Shown here piece by piece: positions 9,781 through 18,369 of a stretch of DNA of 64,000 bases. How positions within the stretch are numbered: position 1 is the first letter of the stretch; each line of letters starts with the position of its first letter. Under the pieces are notes generated by a model. It ran no database searches, was not told the DNA's origin, and saw only the letters and a program-made list of their open reading frames with translations. Made by a program: the position numbers and the translations under genes. Source of the stretch: JAHFPN01 sp036559465 (lineage in GTDB: Bacteria > Pseudomonadota > Alphaproteobacteria > Rhizobiales > Xanthobacteraceae); the NCBI GenBank assembly GCA_036559465.1, contig DATBTC010000017.1, positions 6,447 through 70,446 of the forward strand, written 5' to 3'.

Positions 9781-10248
9781 ATGACTACCGTGACCTTGAC
9801 GGTCAACGGGCGGCCTGCGTCCGCCGACGTTGATGCGCGTACCCTGCTCGTGCAGCTCCTGCGCGAGCATCTGCACCTAACCGGCACCCACGTTGGTTGC
9901 GATACCAGCCAGTGCGGCGCGTGCGTCGTGCACGTGAACGGCCGCGCGGTGAAGTCCTGCACCATGCTGGCCCTCCAGGCCGAGGGCGCCAAGGTCGTCA
10001 CTATCGAGGGCGTGGCCAGCAATGGCAAGCTGCACCCGATGCAGGAAGCCTTCCGTGAGCATCACGGATTGCAGTGCGGGTTCTGCACGCCCGGCATGAT
10101 CATGAGCGCGCTCGATATCGTGAACCGCAAGGGCAACAATCTCGACGAGCACACGATCCGCGAGGAGCTGGAAGGCAATCTGTGCCGCTGCACCGGCTAC
10201 CACAATATCGTGAAGGCGATCGCCGCCGGCGCAAAGGCAATGCGCTGA
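9781..10248 (+). CDS. coxS: Molybdenum hydroxylase small subunit, 2Fe-2S (CoxS-like)
   Basis: Electron-transfer subunit of a xanthine dehydrogenase-family molybdenum hydroxylase, 155 aa. It has eight cysteines in the expected spacing. The N-terminal plant-type [2Fe-2S] domain uses Cys40, 45, 48 and 60. The C-terminal helical [2Fe-2S] domain uses Cys99, 102, 135 and 137 (CGFCTPG and CRCTGY). It follows a GGAGG ribosome-binding site and is 28 nt ahead of the large subunit gene. It passes electrons from the Mo centre to the FAD subunit. Confidence 0.93.
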   Translation: MTTVTLTVNGRPASADVDARTLLVQLLREHLHLTGTHVGCDTSQCGACVVHVNGRAVKSCTMLALQAEGAKVVTIEGVASNGKLHPMQEAFREHHGLQCGFCTPGMIMSALDIVNRKGNNLDEHTIREELEGNLCRCTGYHNIVKAIAAGAKAMR

Positions 10249-10276
10249 AGCCGCCAACGGAAACCGGGAGGACATC

Positions 10277-12646
10277 ATGAGCGCATCCAGTATCGGCGCC
10301 TCCGAACGCCGCACGGAAGACAAGCGCTTCATCACCGGCCGGGGCCAATATACCGACGACATCCGCCGGCCGTATCAGACCCACGCCTGTTTCCTGCGCT
10401 CACCGCACGCGCACGCCACCATCAAGGGCATCGATTTCAAGAAGGCGTCGAAAATGCCCGGCGTGCTCGCCATCCTCACCGGCGATGACATTGCAAACGA
10501 CAAGATCGGCAACCTCATTTGCGGCTGGATGGTGCTGTCGAAGGACGGCTCGCCGATGAAAGCGGGCCCGCACCCTGCGCTGGCGCAAGGCAAGGTGCGC
10601 TATGTAGGCGACTCGGTCGCCGTGGTGATCGCCGAGACGCTCGACCAGGCCAAGGATGCGGCCAACGCCATCAAGGTTGATTACGGCGTATTGCCGGCGG
10701 CCGCCGATCTGGCCAAGGCGCGGGACGCCGGTGCTGCACAGATTCACGAGAACGCGCCCAGGAACACGATCTATGAATGGGTGATCGGCGACGAGGCCGC
10801 GGTGGACGCCGCGATCAAGCGCGCCAAGCACGTCACCAAGATCGATATCGTCAACAACCGACTGATCCCGAACGCGATCGAGCCGCGCGCGGCGATCGGC
10901 GAATACGACCAGGGCACGGAATCCTTCACGCTTTGGACCACGAGCCAGAATCCGCACGTGGCCCGCTTGGTGCTCTCGGCCTTCATCGGCATCGCGCCGG
11001 AACACAAGTTCCGCGTGATCGCGCCCGACGTGGGCGGCGGCTTCGGCTCCAAGATCTTCATTTATCCCGAAGAGACCGTCTGCATCTGGGCCTCGAAGAA
11101 GGTGGGCCGGCCGGTACGCTGGACCGCGGAGCGCAACGAATCCTTTCAGGCCGACGCGCACGGCCGCGACCACATCACGCATGCGGAGCTTGCGATCGAC
11201 GAGAAGGGCAAGATCACCGCGCTCAAGGTCAAGACGCTCGCCAACATCGGCGCCTATATGTCGACGTTCTCCTCGGCAGTGCCGACGTTCCTCTATGCGC
11301 CGTTGCTCTCGGGCCAGTACGAGATTCCGTCGATCTATTGCGAGGTGGACGGCGTCTACACAAATACTGCGCCGGTCGACGCGTATCGCGGGGCCGGGCG
11401 GCCGGAGGCCTGCTTCGTGATCGAACGGATCGTCGAGGTCGCGGCACGCGAACTCCACATCGATCCGGCCGAGTTCAGGAAGAAGAATTTCATCAAGAGC
11501 TTCCCGTACCAGACGCCGGTCGCGTCGCTCTATGACGCGGGCGATTATCCGGGCGCGCTCGACAAGGCGCTCCAGCAGCACGACTACAAGAACTTCGGAA
11601 AGCGCAAAGCGGAGTCCGAGCGCAACGGCAAACTGCGCGGCATCGGCTTCTCGTCCTACATCGAAGCCTGCGGCGTGGCACCGTCGGCGGTGGCCGGTTC
11701 GCTCGGCTGCGGCGTCGGTCTCTGGGAGTCCGCGGAAATCGCGGTGACGCCCACTGGCATGGTGGAAGTGCTCACCGGCAGCCACAGCCACGGCCAGGGC
11801 CACGAGACCACGTTCGCGCAGCTGGTGTCGGCCAAGCTCGGCATTCCGATGGACCACATCACCATCGTTCATGGCGATACCGACAAGGTGCAATTCGGTA
11901 TGGGCACCTACGGCTCGCGCTCGGGCGCGGTCGGCATGTCGGCGATCGTGCAGGCGGTCGATAAGGTGATCGCCAAGGGTAAACAAGTTGCCGCGCACAT
12001 CCTCGAGGCCGCCGAAGGCGACATCGAATTCAGCGACGGCAGGTTCAAGGTGGCCGGCACCGACAAGTCCGCGGCGTTCGGCGAGATCGCACTCGCCGCA
12101 TACGTCGCACACAAATTCCCGACCGCCCAGATCGAACCTGGCTTGAAGGAACACGCGTTCTACGACCCGACCAACTTCACCTTCCCGGCGGGCACGCATA
12201 TCTGCGAGGTCGAAATCGACCCGGAGACGGGTGTCACCGAAATCGCAAAATGGACCGCGATCGACGACTTCGGCACCGTGATCAACCCGATGATCGTCGA
12301 GGGACAGGTGCACGGCGGCATCGCGCAGGGCGTCGGCCAGGCGCTGCTCGAAAACGCCGTCTACGACAAGAACGGCCAGTTGGTGACCGGCTCCTTCATG
12401 GACTACTGCATGCCGCGGGCCGACAATCTGCCGTCGTTCGATGTCGATTACGTCTTCACCAAGTGTCCATCCAACCCGCTCGGTATGAAGGGTTGCGGCG
12501 AGGCGGGAGCGATCGCGGCACCGGTGGCGGTGATCAACGCCATCACTAGCGCGGTCGGTCACGAGAACGTACCGATGCCGGCCACGCCGAATGCGGTGTG
12601 GGCGGCGATCCAGAAGAGCGCGAAGTTGCGCAAAGCGGCCGAGTGA
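10277..12646 (+). CDS. Molybdenum hydroxylase large subunit, form II CoxL-like (substrate unknown)
   Basis: Mo-MCD-binding catalytic subunit, 789 aa. The N-terminal RTEDKRFITGRGQYTDDI, the VGGGFGSK segment and the late GCGEAGAIAAPVAV (catalytic Glu742) define the family. The diagnostic loop reads AYRGAGR at residues 369-375. Form I enzymes that oxidise CO carry AYXCSFR with the Cu-ligating cysteine; here that cysteine is missing. This is therefore a form II protein, which may act on an aldehyde, purine, nicotinate-like or other heterocycle. It is encoded between the 2Fe-2S and FAD subunits in the order S-L-M. The gene name coxL is avoided because CO oxidation is not supported. Confidence 0.9.
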   Translation: MSASSIGASERRTEDKRFITGRGQYTDDIRRPYQTHACFLRSPHAHATIKGIDFKKASKMPGVLAILTGDDIANDKIGNLICGWMVLSKDGSPMKAGPHPALAQGKVRYVGDSVAVVIAETLDQAKDAANAIKVDYGVLPAAADLAKARDAGAAQIHENAPRNTIYEWVIGDEAAVDAAIKRAKHVTKIDIVNNRLIPNAIEPRAAIGEYDQGTESFTLWTTSQNPHVARLVLSAFIGIAPEHKFRVIAPDVGGGFGSKIFIYPEETVCIWASKKVGRPVRWTAERNESFQADAHGRDHITHAELAIDEKGKITALKVKTLANIGAYMSTFSSAVPTFLYAPLLSGQYEIPSIYCEVDGVYTNTAPVDAYRGAGRPEACFVIERIVEVAARELHIDPAEFRKKNFIKSFPYQTPVASLYDAGDYPGALDKALQQHDYKNFGKRKAESERNGKLRGIGFSSYIEACGVAPSAVAGSLGCGVGLWESAEIAVTPTGMVEVLTGSHSHGQGHETTFAQLVSAKLGIPMDHITIVHGDTDKVQFGMGTYGSRSGAVGMSAIVQAVDKVIAKGKQVAAHILEAAEGDIEFSDGRFKVAGTDKSAAFGEIALAAYVAHKFPTAQIEPGLKEHAFYDPTNFTFPAGTHICEVEIDPETGVTEIAKWTAIDDFGTVINPMIVEGQVHGGIAQGVGQALLENAVYDKNGQLVTGSFMDYCMPRADNLPSFDVDYVFTKCPSNPLGMKGCGEAGAIAAPVAVINAITSAVGHENVPMPATPNAVWAAIQKSAKLRKAAE

Positions 12647-12659
12647 GCGGGAGGAAAGC

Positions 12660-13454
12660 ATGTATTCGTTCGCCTATCATCGTGCGAAGAACGTCAAGGA
12701 CGCGGCCGCGCTGCTGAAGAAAGCCGACGACGCGAAACTGCTCGCCGGCGGTCAGACGCTGATCCCCACGCTCAAGCAGCGGCTCGCCGGACCCGGCGCG
12801 CTCATCGATCTCGGCGGCGTAAAGGAACTCACCGGCATCGCGCTCAAGGGCAAGGTGCTCGTCATCGGCGCCATGACGCGCCACGCGGAGGTCGCCAATT
12901 CCAAGGTCGTCAAGAAGGCGATCCCGGCATTGGCCGAACTCGCCGAAGCGATCGGCGACCCAGCCGTTCGCAACGTCGGTACCATCGGCGGCTCGGTCGC
13001 CAACAACGATCCGGCGGCCGATTACCCGGCGGCGTGCCTTGCGCTCGGCGCCACCATCGTCACCAGCAAGCGGAAGATTCCGGCCGACAAGTATTTCAAG
13101 GGCCTGTTCGAGACCGCGCTGGCCGACGACGAGATCATCACCGCGGTGGAGTTCCCGCTGCCGAAAAAGGCGGGCTACGCCAAGTTTCCGAACCAGGCCT
13201 CGCGTTACGCGCTGGTCGGCGTATTCGCCAGCACCGGCCCGGCCGGGACGCGCGTCGCGGTCACGGGTGCCGGCGAAAGCGGCGTGTTCCGGGTCGCCGA
13301 GATGGAGAAGGCGCTCGACAAGAACTTCTCGGCCAAGTCGCTCGACGGCATCGCGGTCAAGCCGCGCGGCCTGAACACCGATATCCATGCCAGCGCGGAA
13401 TATCGTGCTCATTTGATCGGCGTAATGGCGAAACGAGCGGTCGCAGCGGCCTGA
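12660..13454 (+). CDS. coxM: Molybdenum hydroxylase FAD-binding medium subunit (CoxM-like)
   Basis: FAD subunit of the same hydroxylase, 264 aa, slightly shorter than CoxM of Oligotropha. The FAD-binding motifs are present: AGGQTLIPTLKQRL near residue 36 and TIGGSVANNDPAADYPAA near residue 108. An upstream in-frame start exists inside the large-subunit gene, but the ATG at 12660 follows a GGGAGG site and gives the usual start MYSFAYHRA. It lies 13 nt after the large subunit. A gap of about 115 bp separates it from the MoxR gene. Confidence 0.92.
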   Translation: MYSFAYHRAKNVKDAAALLKKADDAKLLAGGQTLIPTLKQRLAGPGALIDLGGVKELTGIALKGKVLVIGAMTRHAEVANSKVVKKAIPALAELAEAIGDPAVRNVGTIGGSVANNDPAADYPAACLALGATIVTSKRKIPADKYFKGLFETALADDEIITAVEFPLPKKAGYAKFPNQASRYALVGVFASTGPAGTRVAVTGAGESGVFRVAEMEKALDKNFSAKSLDGIAVKPRGLNTDIHASAEYRAHLIGVMAKRAVAAA

Positions 13455-13569
13455 GCACGACGTTCACCTTACCAAGCGCCTCCGGATCGCATCCGGGGGC
13501 GCTTGCTTATCCCGATACGCATTCCACGCTCCGGCATGCTAGAAAAGCGCGCTTTTCCGGGAGTATTTC

Positions 13570-14499
13570 GTGAAGACCGACCGCAAGGTATCCGCCGTTC
13601 CGGCCTCGATCGACGAGACGCTGAAGCTCCTGTCGAGCGGGGGCTATGTGGCCGACCGGGCTCTTTCGACCGTCGTGTACCTCGCGCTCAAGATGGGCCG
13701 ACCGCTGTTCCTCGAGGGCGAGGCGGGCGTCGGCAAGACCGAGGTCGCCAAGGTACTTTCGGCGACCCTCGGGCGGCGGCTGTTGCGGCTGCAATGCTAC
13801 GAGGGCCTCGACATCGCATCCGCACTCTACGAGTGGAACTATGCCGCGCAGATGATCGCGATCCGCATCGCCGAATCCGAGGGCATCGACCGCGAGCGGC
13901 TGACCTCGGATATTTTCTCGGAGCGCTTCCTGGTGCGGCGGCCGCTGCTTGAAGCCCTGTCGCCTGATCCGGCCGGCGCGCCGGTACTACTCGTCGACGA
14001 GCTTGATCGCGCTGACGAGGCGTTCGAGGCGTTCCTGCTGGAGGTGCTCGCCGATTTCCAGGTGACGATCCCCGAGCTCGGCACAGTGAAGGCTTTGGTT
14101 CCGCCGATCGTGATCGTCACCTCCAACCGCACGCGCGAGGTGCACGACGCCTTGAAGCGGCGTTGCCTCTATCATTGGATCGACTATCCGACGTTCGCGC
14201 GCGAGCTTGCGATCGTCACCGCCAAGGTGCCAGATTCGGCGGAGAAGCTTTCGCGCGACATCGTCGGTTTCGTGCAGCAGCTGCGCAAAGAGGATTTGTT
14301 CAAGGCGCCCGGCACGGCCGAAACGCTGGACTGGGCCTCGGCGCTGGTGGTGCTCGACGCCAAGGCGCTTGAACCCTCTTTGATCTCCGATACGCTTGGT
14401 GTCGTTCTCAAATACCAGGATGACGTCGTGCGCTTCGACCAGCCCAAGCTCGAGCAGATGCTGAGAGATTCCCGCGCGGCGCTGAAGGCGGTGGAATGA
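13570..14499 (+). CDS. coxD: MoxR-family AAA+ ATPase (CoxD-like)
   Basis: AAA+ ATPase of 309 aa with GTG start. Walker A is GEAGVGKT (50-57), Walker B is in VLLVDELDRAD, and sensor 1 is VIVTSNRTREVHDALKRR. CoxD of Oligotropha is a MoxR-type chaperone needed to mature the Mo-Cu centre of CO dehydrogenase. In this form II cluster it presumably matures the active site in some other way. The stop overlaps the start of the VWA partner gene by 4 nt, the usual MoxR-VWA pairing. Confidence 0.9.
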   Translation: MKTDRKVSAVPASIDETLKLLSSGGYVADRALSTVVYLALKMGRPLFLEGEAGVGKTEVAKVLSATLGRRLLRLQCYEGLDIASALYEWNYAAQMIAIRIAESEGIDRERLTSDIFSERFLVRRPLLEALSPDPAGAPVLLVDELDRADEAFEAFLLEVLADFQVTIPELGTVKALVPPIVIVTSNRTREVHDALKRRCLYHWIDYPTFARELAIVTAKVPDSAEKLSRDIVGFVQQLRKEDLFKAPGTAETLDWASALVVLDAKALEPSLISDTLGVVLKYQDDVVRFDQPKLEQMLRDSRAALKAVE

Positions 14500-15713
14500 G
14501 CGCGCGTACGCACGCGCCGGAGCGCGGGCATTTCCCCGATCACATCGCCGAGTTCGCGCGCGTGCTGCGCCGTGCCGGCATGCCGGTCGGGCCCGGTGCT
14601 GTGGTCGATGCGGTGAAGGCGGTCGAGGCCGCGGGTATCGAGCGGCGCACGGATTTCTACTGGGCACTGCACGCGGTGTTGGTCAAGCGTCACGAGCACG
14701 ATCCGATCTTCAACGAGGCGTTCCGCCTCTTTTGGCGCCGCCGCCACGGCTTCGAACACATCATGGACGCGATGCTTCCGCTCGCGCCGGAAGCATCGAA
14801 GCAACGCGCCGCGCAACGCCGCGTCGAGGAGGCGATGACGCCTTCGGCGCGCGAGCCGCGCGAGCTGAAGCGGCAGGAAGTGCAGATCGACATGAGTGGC
14901 ACCATGTCGGATCTCGAAGTGCTGCAGAAGAAAGACTTCGCGCAGATGAGCGCGGAAGAAATCTCCACCGCGCGCCGCCATATCGAGACCATCGTATTTG
15001 CCGACGACGAGATGCGACGCCGTCGACTGGTGGCGAACCCGCGCGGGCATCGCATCGATATGCGCCGCACATTGCGAGCGAGTCTGCGCACCGGCGGAGC
15101 GATCATCGACCTGAAACGCCGTGCGCCGGGGCACAAGAAGCCGCCTATCGTGGCGCTGCTCGATATTTCGGGCTCCATGAGCGAGTATTCGCGCGTAGGC
15201 CTGCATTTCCTTCATGCGCTGACCGAGGCGCGCGGCAGCGTCTCGACCTTCTTGTTCGGCACGCGGCTCACCAATGTGACGCGCGCGCTCAAGACCCGCG
15301 ATGCGGACGAGGCGCTCGCTTCCTGCGCCGGTACGGCGCAGGACTGGTCCGGCGGTACTCGGATCGGGATCGCGTTGCACGACTTCAACAAGCACTGGTC
15401 GCGCCGGGTGCTCTCGCAGGGCGCGATCGTGCTGCTGATCACCGACGGACTCGAGCGCGACGCCACCGAGCGGCTCGGTTTCGAACTCGACCGGCTGCAT
15501 CGCTCTTGCCGCCGTCTGATCTGGCTCAACCCGCTCTTGCGTTACGACGCGTTCGAGGCCCGCGCCAAGGGCGTCCTTGCGATGTTGCCGCATGTCGACG
15601 AGGTTCGGCCGATGCATAATCTCGCCAGTCTCGGGGCGCTGGCCGAGGCGCTTGCGCACGACCGGCCGAGCGCCCACATCGATCCCAAGCGCTGGCTCAG
15701 CCGGGCGGCCTGA
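14496..15713 (+). CDS. coxE: VWA domain-containing protein (CoxE-like)
   Basis: Protein of 405 aa with a C-terminal von Willebrand factor A domain. The MIDAS metal site DISGSMS is at residues 223-229, followed by the later MIDAS elements GGTRIG and ITDGLERD. The N-terminal part is helical and charged. MoxR ATPases usually act with a VWA adaptor, and CoxE is required with CoxD to activate the molybdenum enzyme in Oligotropha. The ATGA overlap with coxD supports a tight functional pair. No signal peptide is seen, so it is cytoplasmic. Confidence 0.9.
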   Translation: MSARTHAPERGHFPDHIAEFARVLRRAGMPVGPGAVVDAVKAVEAAGIERRTDFYWALHAVLVKRHEHDPIFNEAFRLFWRRRHGFEHIMDAMLPLAPEASKQRAAQRRVEEAMTPSAREPRELKRQEVQIDMSGTMSDLEVLQKKDFAQMSAEEISTARRHIETIVFADDEMRRRRLVANPRGHRIDMRRTLRASLRTGGAIIDLKRRAPGHKKPPIVALLDISGSMSEYSRVGLHFLHALTEARGSVSTFLFGTRLTNVTRALKTRDADEALASCAGTAQDWSGGTRIGIALHDFNKHWSRRVLSQGAIVLLITDGLERDATERLGFELDRLHRSCRRLIWLNPLLRYDAFEARAKGVLAMLPHVDEVRPMHNLASLGALAEALAHDRPSAHIDPKRWLSRAA

Positions 15714-15724
15714 AGGAGGCCAAG

Positions 15725-16051
15725 ATGGATCAAGCGACCGAGCAGGACGTACTTGCCGCCGCCGAACGCTGGCGCAAGGAAGGCCGCAAGGTGGCGCTCG
15801 CCACCGTGGTCGAGACCTGGGGCTCGGCACCGCGGCCGGTGGGAAGTCATCTGGTTATCGACGACAAGGACAATTTCCTGGGCTCGGTCTCGGGCGGCTG
15901 CGTCGAAGGCGCCGTGGTCGCGGCCGCGAACGAAGTGATCGCGAGCGGAAAGCCCAAACTCCTCGAATTCGGCGTCGCCGACGAGACCGCCTGGAAAGTC
16001 GGGCTCTCGTGCGGTGGCAATATCCGCGTCTATGTGGAGAAGGTCGACTGA
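15725..16051 (+). CDS. XdhC/CoxI family protein, N-terminal domain only (CoxF-like)
   Basis: A 108-aa protein matching only the N-terminal XdhC_CoxI domain: VVETWGSAPRPVGSHLVI and the glycine/cysteine motif GSVSGGCVEGAVV. XdhC proteins bind the molybdenum cofactor, help its sulfuration or insertion, and normally carry a second Rossmann domain. That second domain is encoded by the next gene, 18 nt downstream. The protein ends cleanly after VYVEKVD with a proper stop, so this looks like a true split gene and not a frameshift. It follows coxE by 11 nt. Confidence 0.85.
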   Translation: MDQATEQDVLAAAERWRKEGRKVALATVVETWGSAPRPVGSHLVIDDKDNFLGSVSGGCVEGAVVAAANEVIASGKPKLLEFGVADETAWKVGLSCGGNIRVYVEKVD

Positions 16052-16069
16052 CCTTCGCCTGACGGTTTC

Positions 16070-16762
16070 ATGCGTCTCGATCTGCTCGCCGCTCTCAATG
16101 CCGAACGCGCTGCAAGGCGCGCGGCAATCCTTGTGACGGATGTGACGAATGCGACGCAGCGGCTGGTCAAGGCCACCGATGTGGCTGCCGACCCGCTGCG
16201 CGAGGTGCTCACAGAGCGCATGCTCTCGGGCAAGAGCGGCATGGCCGAGGTGGGCGGCGCGAAATATTTCCTTACCGTGCAATTGCCACCGCCGCGGCTC
16301 GTGATTACCGGCGCGGTGCACATCAGCCAGGCGCTGGCGCCGATGGCGCGGCTCTTGGGCTATGACGTAGTGATCGTCGATCCACGCACGGCGTTCGCCA
16401 CGCCCGAGCGCTTTCGCGACGTGCAGGTGCTCGCCGAATGGCCGGACCAGGCGTTGCCCAAACTGCATCTCGATCCCGCCACCGCCTTCGTCGCGCTCAC
16501 GCACGATCCGAAGATCGACGAGCCGGCGCTCGAAGCCGCGATCAAGGCAGGCTGCTTCTATATCGGCGCGCTTGGATCCAAGAAGACGCACGCCAATCGA
16601 ATTGAACGGCTGCGGGCGCTCGGGATCAAGGACGAGGCGCTGGCGCGTATTCATGCACCGATCGGACTTTCCATCGGTGCGGCGAGCCCGCCGGAGATCG
16701 CAGTCGCGATTCTGGCCGAAATAACGCTATGGCTCCGCCGCGGCGCCGAGGCACGGCTATGA
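16070..16762 (+). CDS. XdhC family protein, C-terminal Rossmann domain
   Basis: A 230-aa protein matching the XdhC C-terminal region. A segment VITGAVHISQALAPMARLLGYDVVIVD forms the Rossmann dinucleotide-binding fold, and the late motif YIGALGSKKTHANR is typical of XdhC. The first ~60 residues are a linker. Together with the preceding 108-aa gene it would make one complete XdhC-type Mo-cofactor chaperone. The stop codon overlaps the start of the downstream molybdopterin-binding gene (ATGA), so the maturation genes are co-translated. Confidence 0.85.
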   Translation: MRLDLLAALNAERAARRAAILVTDVTNATQRLVKATDVAADPLREVLTERMLSGKSGMAEVGGAKYFLTVQLPPPRLVITGAVHISQALAPMARLLGYDVVIVDPRTAFATPERFRDVQVLAEWPDQALPKLHLDPATAFVALTHDPKIDEPALEAAIKAGCFYIGALGSKKTHANRIERLRALGIKDEALARIHAPIGLSIGAASPPEIAVAILAEITLWLRRGAEARL

Positions 16763-18369
16763 AGTTCGGTCCAGTTTCCCCGCGCGAGGCCAAGGGCGCC
16801 ACCGCCGCGCACTCGGTGCGCGCGGGTGAGCGCGTGGTGAAGAAGGGAACGGTCATCGGGGACATGGAGATCGCGGCGCTGGAGGGCGCCGGGATCAAGG
16901 AGATCGTCGCGGCGCGGCTCGAGCCTGGCGACGTGCCGGAGAACGATGCCGCGGCTTCGCTTGCCAAGGCTGTCGCGGGCGAGGGGGTCAGCATTGAGGA
17001 CGCCTTCACCGGCCGCGCGAATCTATTTGCGAAATCTTCCGGCGTGCTGCTGGTGGATCGCGCCGGCGTCGATCGGCTGAACCGCATCGACGAGTCGGTC
17101 ACGTTCGCGACGCTGCCGGAATACAAACCCGTGCGTGCCGGTGAGATGATTGCGACTGTAAAGATCATTCCGTTCGCGGTGGCCGGCGATGTGCACAAGG
17201 CGGCACTCGCGGCGGCGCGCCGGCTCGTTTCGGTGGCAAGCTACAAGCTGCACAAGGTCGGCGTGATCTCCACTAAGCTGCCCAGCCTCGCCGACAAAGT
17301 GATCGAGAAAACCGTGCGGATCACTGCCGAGCGCCTGAAGCCCGCTGCCGCGACGATCCATTCGGAGCAGCGCGTGGCGCACGAGACCGGTGCGCTGGTG
17401 GGCGCGATCAAGCAATCGATCGAGAAAGGCGCCGAGTTGGTGATCGTATTCGGCGCCTCGGCGATCGCCGACCGGCGCGATGTCATCCCGGTCGCGATCG
17501 AGCAGGTCGGCGGCCGCATCGAGCATTTCGGTATGCCGGTGGACCCGGGAAACCTTTTGCTGCTTGGCTCCGTGAGCCAGGTGCCGGTAATCGGCGCGCC
17601 AGGCTGCGCTCGCAGTCCCAAGGAAAACGGCTTCGATTGGCTGCTCGCGCGGCTGCTCGCGGGCCTTCCGGTCAAGAGCGAGGACGTGACCGGGCTCGGC
17701 GTTGGCGGGTTGCTGATGGAAATCGTCACTCGCCCGCAGCCGCGAGCCGAGCCTCCGAGCGTGCATGCGCCGCGCGCGGCGGTCATCGTGCTCGCGGCCG
17801 GACGCGGCACGCGGATGGCCAGCGAAAACAAGCTCGCGGCCGATCTCGGCGGCAAGCCGATCATCCGCCATGCGGTGGATGCTGCGCTCGCTTCGCGGGC
17901 GCGACCCGTCGTAGTGGTAACAGGACACGAGCCCGAGCGCGTGAAGGCCGCGCTCAAGGGCTTGCCGGTCACTTTCGTCCACAATCCGGATTTCGTCGGA
18001 GGTTTGTCCACCTCGCTCAAGGCCGGCATTTCCGCGCTCTCACCGGATATCGATACGGCCGCGATCCTGCTCGGCGACATGCCTCAAGTGAATGGCGCGC
18101 TGGTGGACAAGCTGATCGCATCGATCGATCCGGAACGCGGCGCGCTCATCGCGGTGCCGACCCGCGAGGGCAAGCGGGGCAATCCGGTGGCCTGGGCGCG
18201 GCGGCTGTTCGACGAACTCACGAAGCTAGAGGGCGACGTCGGCGCGCGGCATCTGATCGGTGCCAATAGCGAAGCCGTCGTCGAGATTCCGGTTGAAGAC
18301 GAGGCGGCGTTTCTCGATATCGATACGCCCGAGGCGCTGGCGCAGGCGCGGGCAGGGGGAAAACGATGA
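16759..18369 (+). CDS. Bifunctional molybdopterin-binding (MoeA-like) / molybdenum cofactor cytidylyltransferase (MocA-like) protein
   Basis: A 536-aa fusion. Residues 1 to about 330 resemble a molybdopterin-binding MoeA/MogA-type domain (AHSVRAGERVVKKGTVI; IVFGASAIADRRDVIPVAI; GMPVDPGNLLLLGS). Residues from about 338 form a MobA/MocA-type nucleotidyltransferase, with the signature LAAGRGTRM at 345-353 and LGDMPQVNG later. MocA attaches CMP to the cofactor to give MCD, the form used by CoxL-type enzymes. The fusion would couple Mo-cofactor binding with cytidylation beside its client. The ATG overlapping the XdhC stop is preferred to an in-frame start 30 nt upstream. The stop overlaps the next gene by 4 nt. 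Confidence 0.86.
   Translation: MKFGPVSPREAKGATAAHSVRAGERVVKKGTVIGDMEIAALEGAGIKEIVAARLEPGDVPENDAAASLAKAVAGEGVSIEDAFTGRANLFAKSSGVLLVDRAGVDRLNRIDESVTFATLPEYKPVRAGEMIATVKIIPFAVAGDVHKAALAAARRLVSVASYKLHKVGVISTKLPSLADKVIEKTVRITAERLKPAAATIHSEQRVAHETGALVGAIKQSIEKGAELVIVFGASAIADRRDVIPVAIEQVGGRIEHFGMPVDPGNLLLLGSVSQVPVIGAPGCARSPKENGFDWLLARLLAGLPVKSEDVTGLGVGGLLMEIVTRPQPRAEPPSVHAPRAAVIVLAAGRGTRMASENKLAADLGGKPIIRHAVDAALASRARPVVVVTGHEPERVKAALKGLPVTFVHNPDFVGGLSTSLKAGISALSPDIDTAAILLGDMPQVNGALVDKLIASIDPERGALIAVPTREGKRGNPVAWARRLFDELTKLEGDVGARHLIGANSEAVVEIPVEDEAAFLDIDTPEALAQARAGGKR

Noticed and set aside
10400..12661. Very long minus-strand open frame (753 codons) opposite the molybdenum hydroxylase large subunit
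   Set aside because: It is antisense to a gene with clear catalytic motifs; its composition is Arg/His/Asp-rich as expected for a GC-rich shadow frame.
10277..13454. True aerobic CO dehydrogenase
   Set aside because: The active-site loop is AYRGAGR and lacks the cysteine of form I enzymes.
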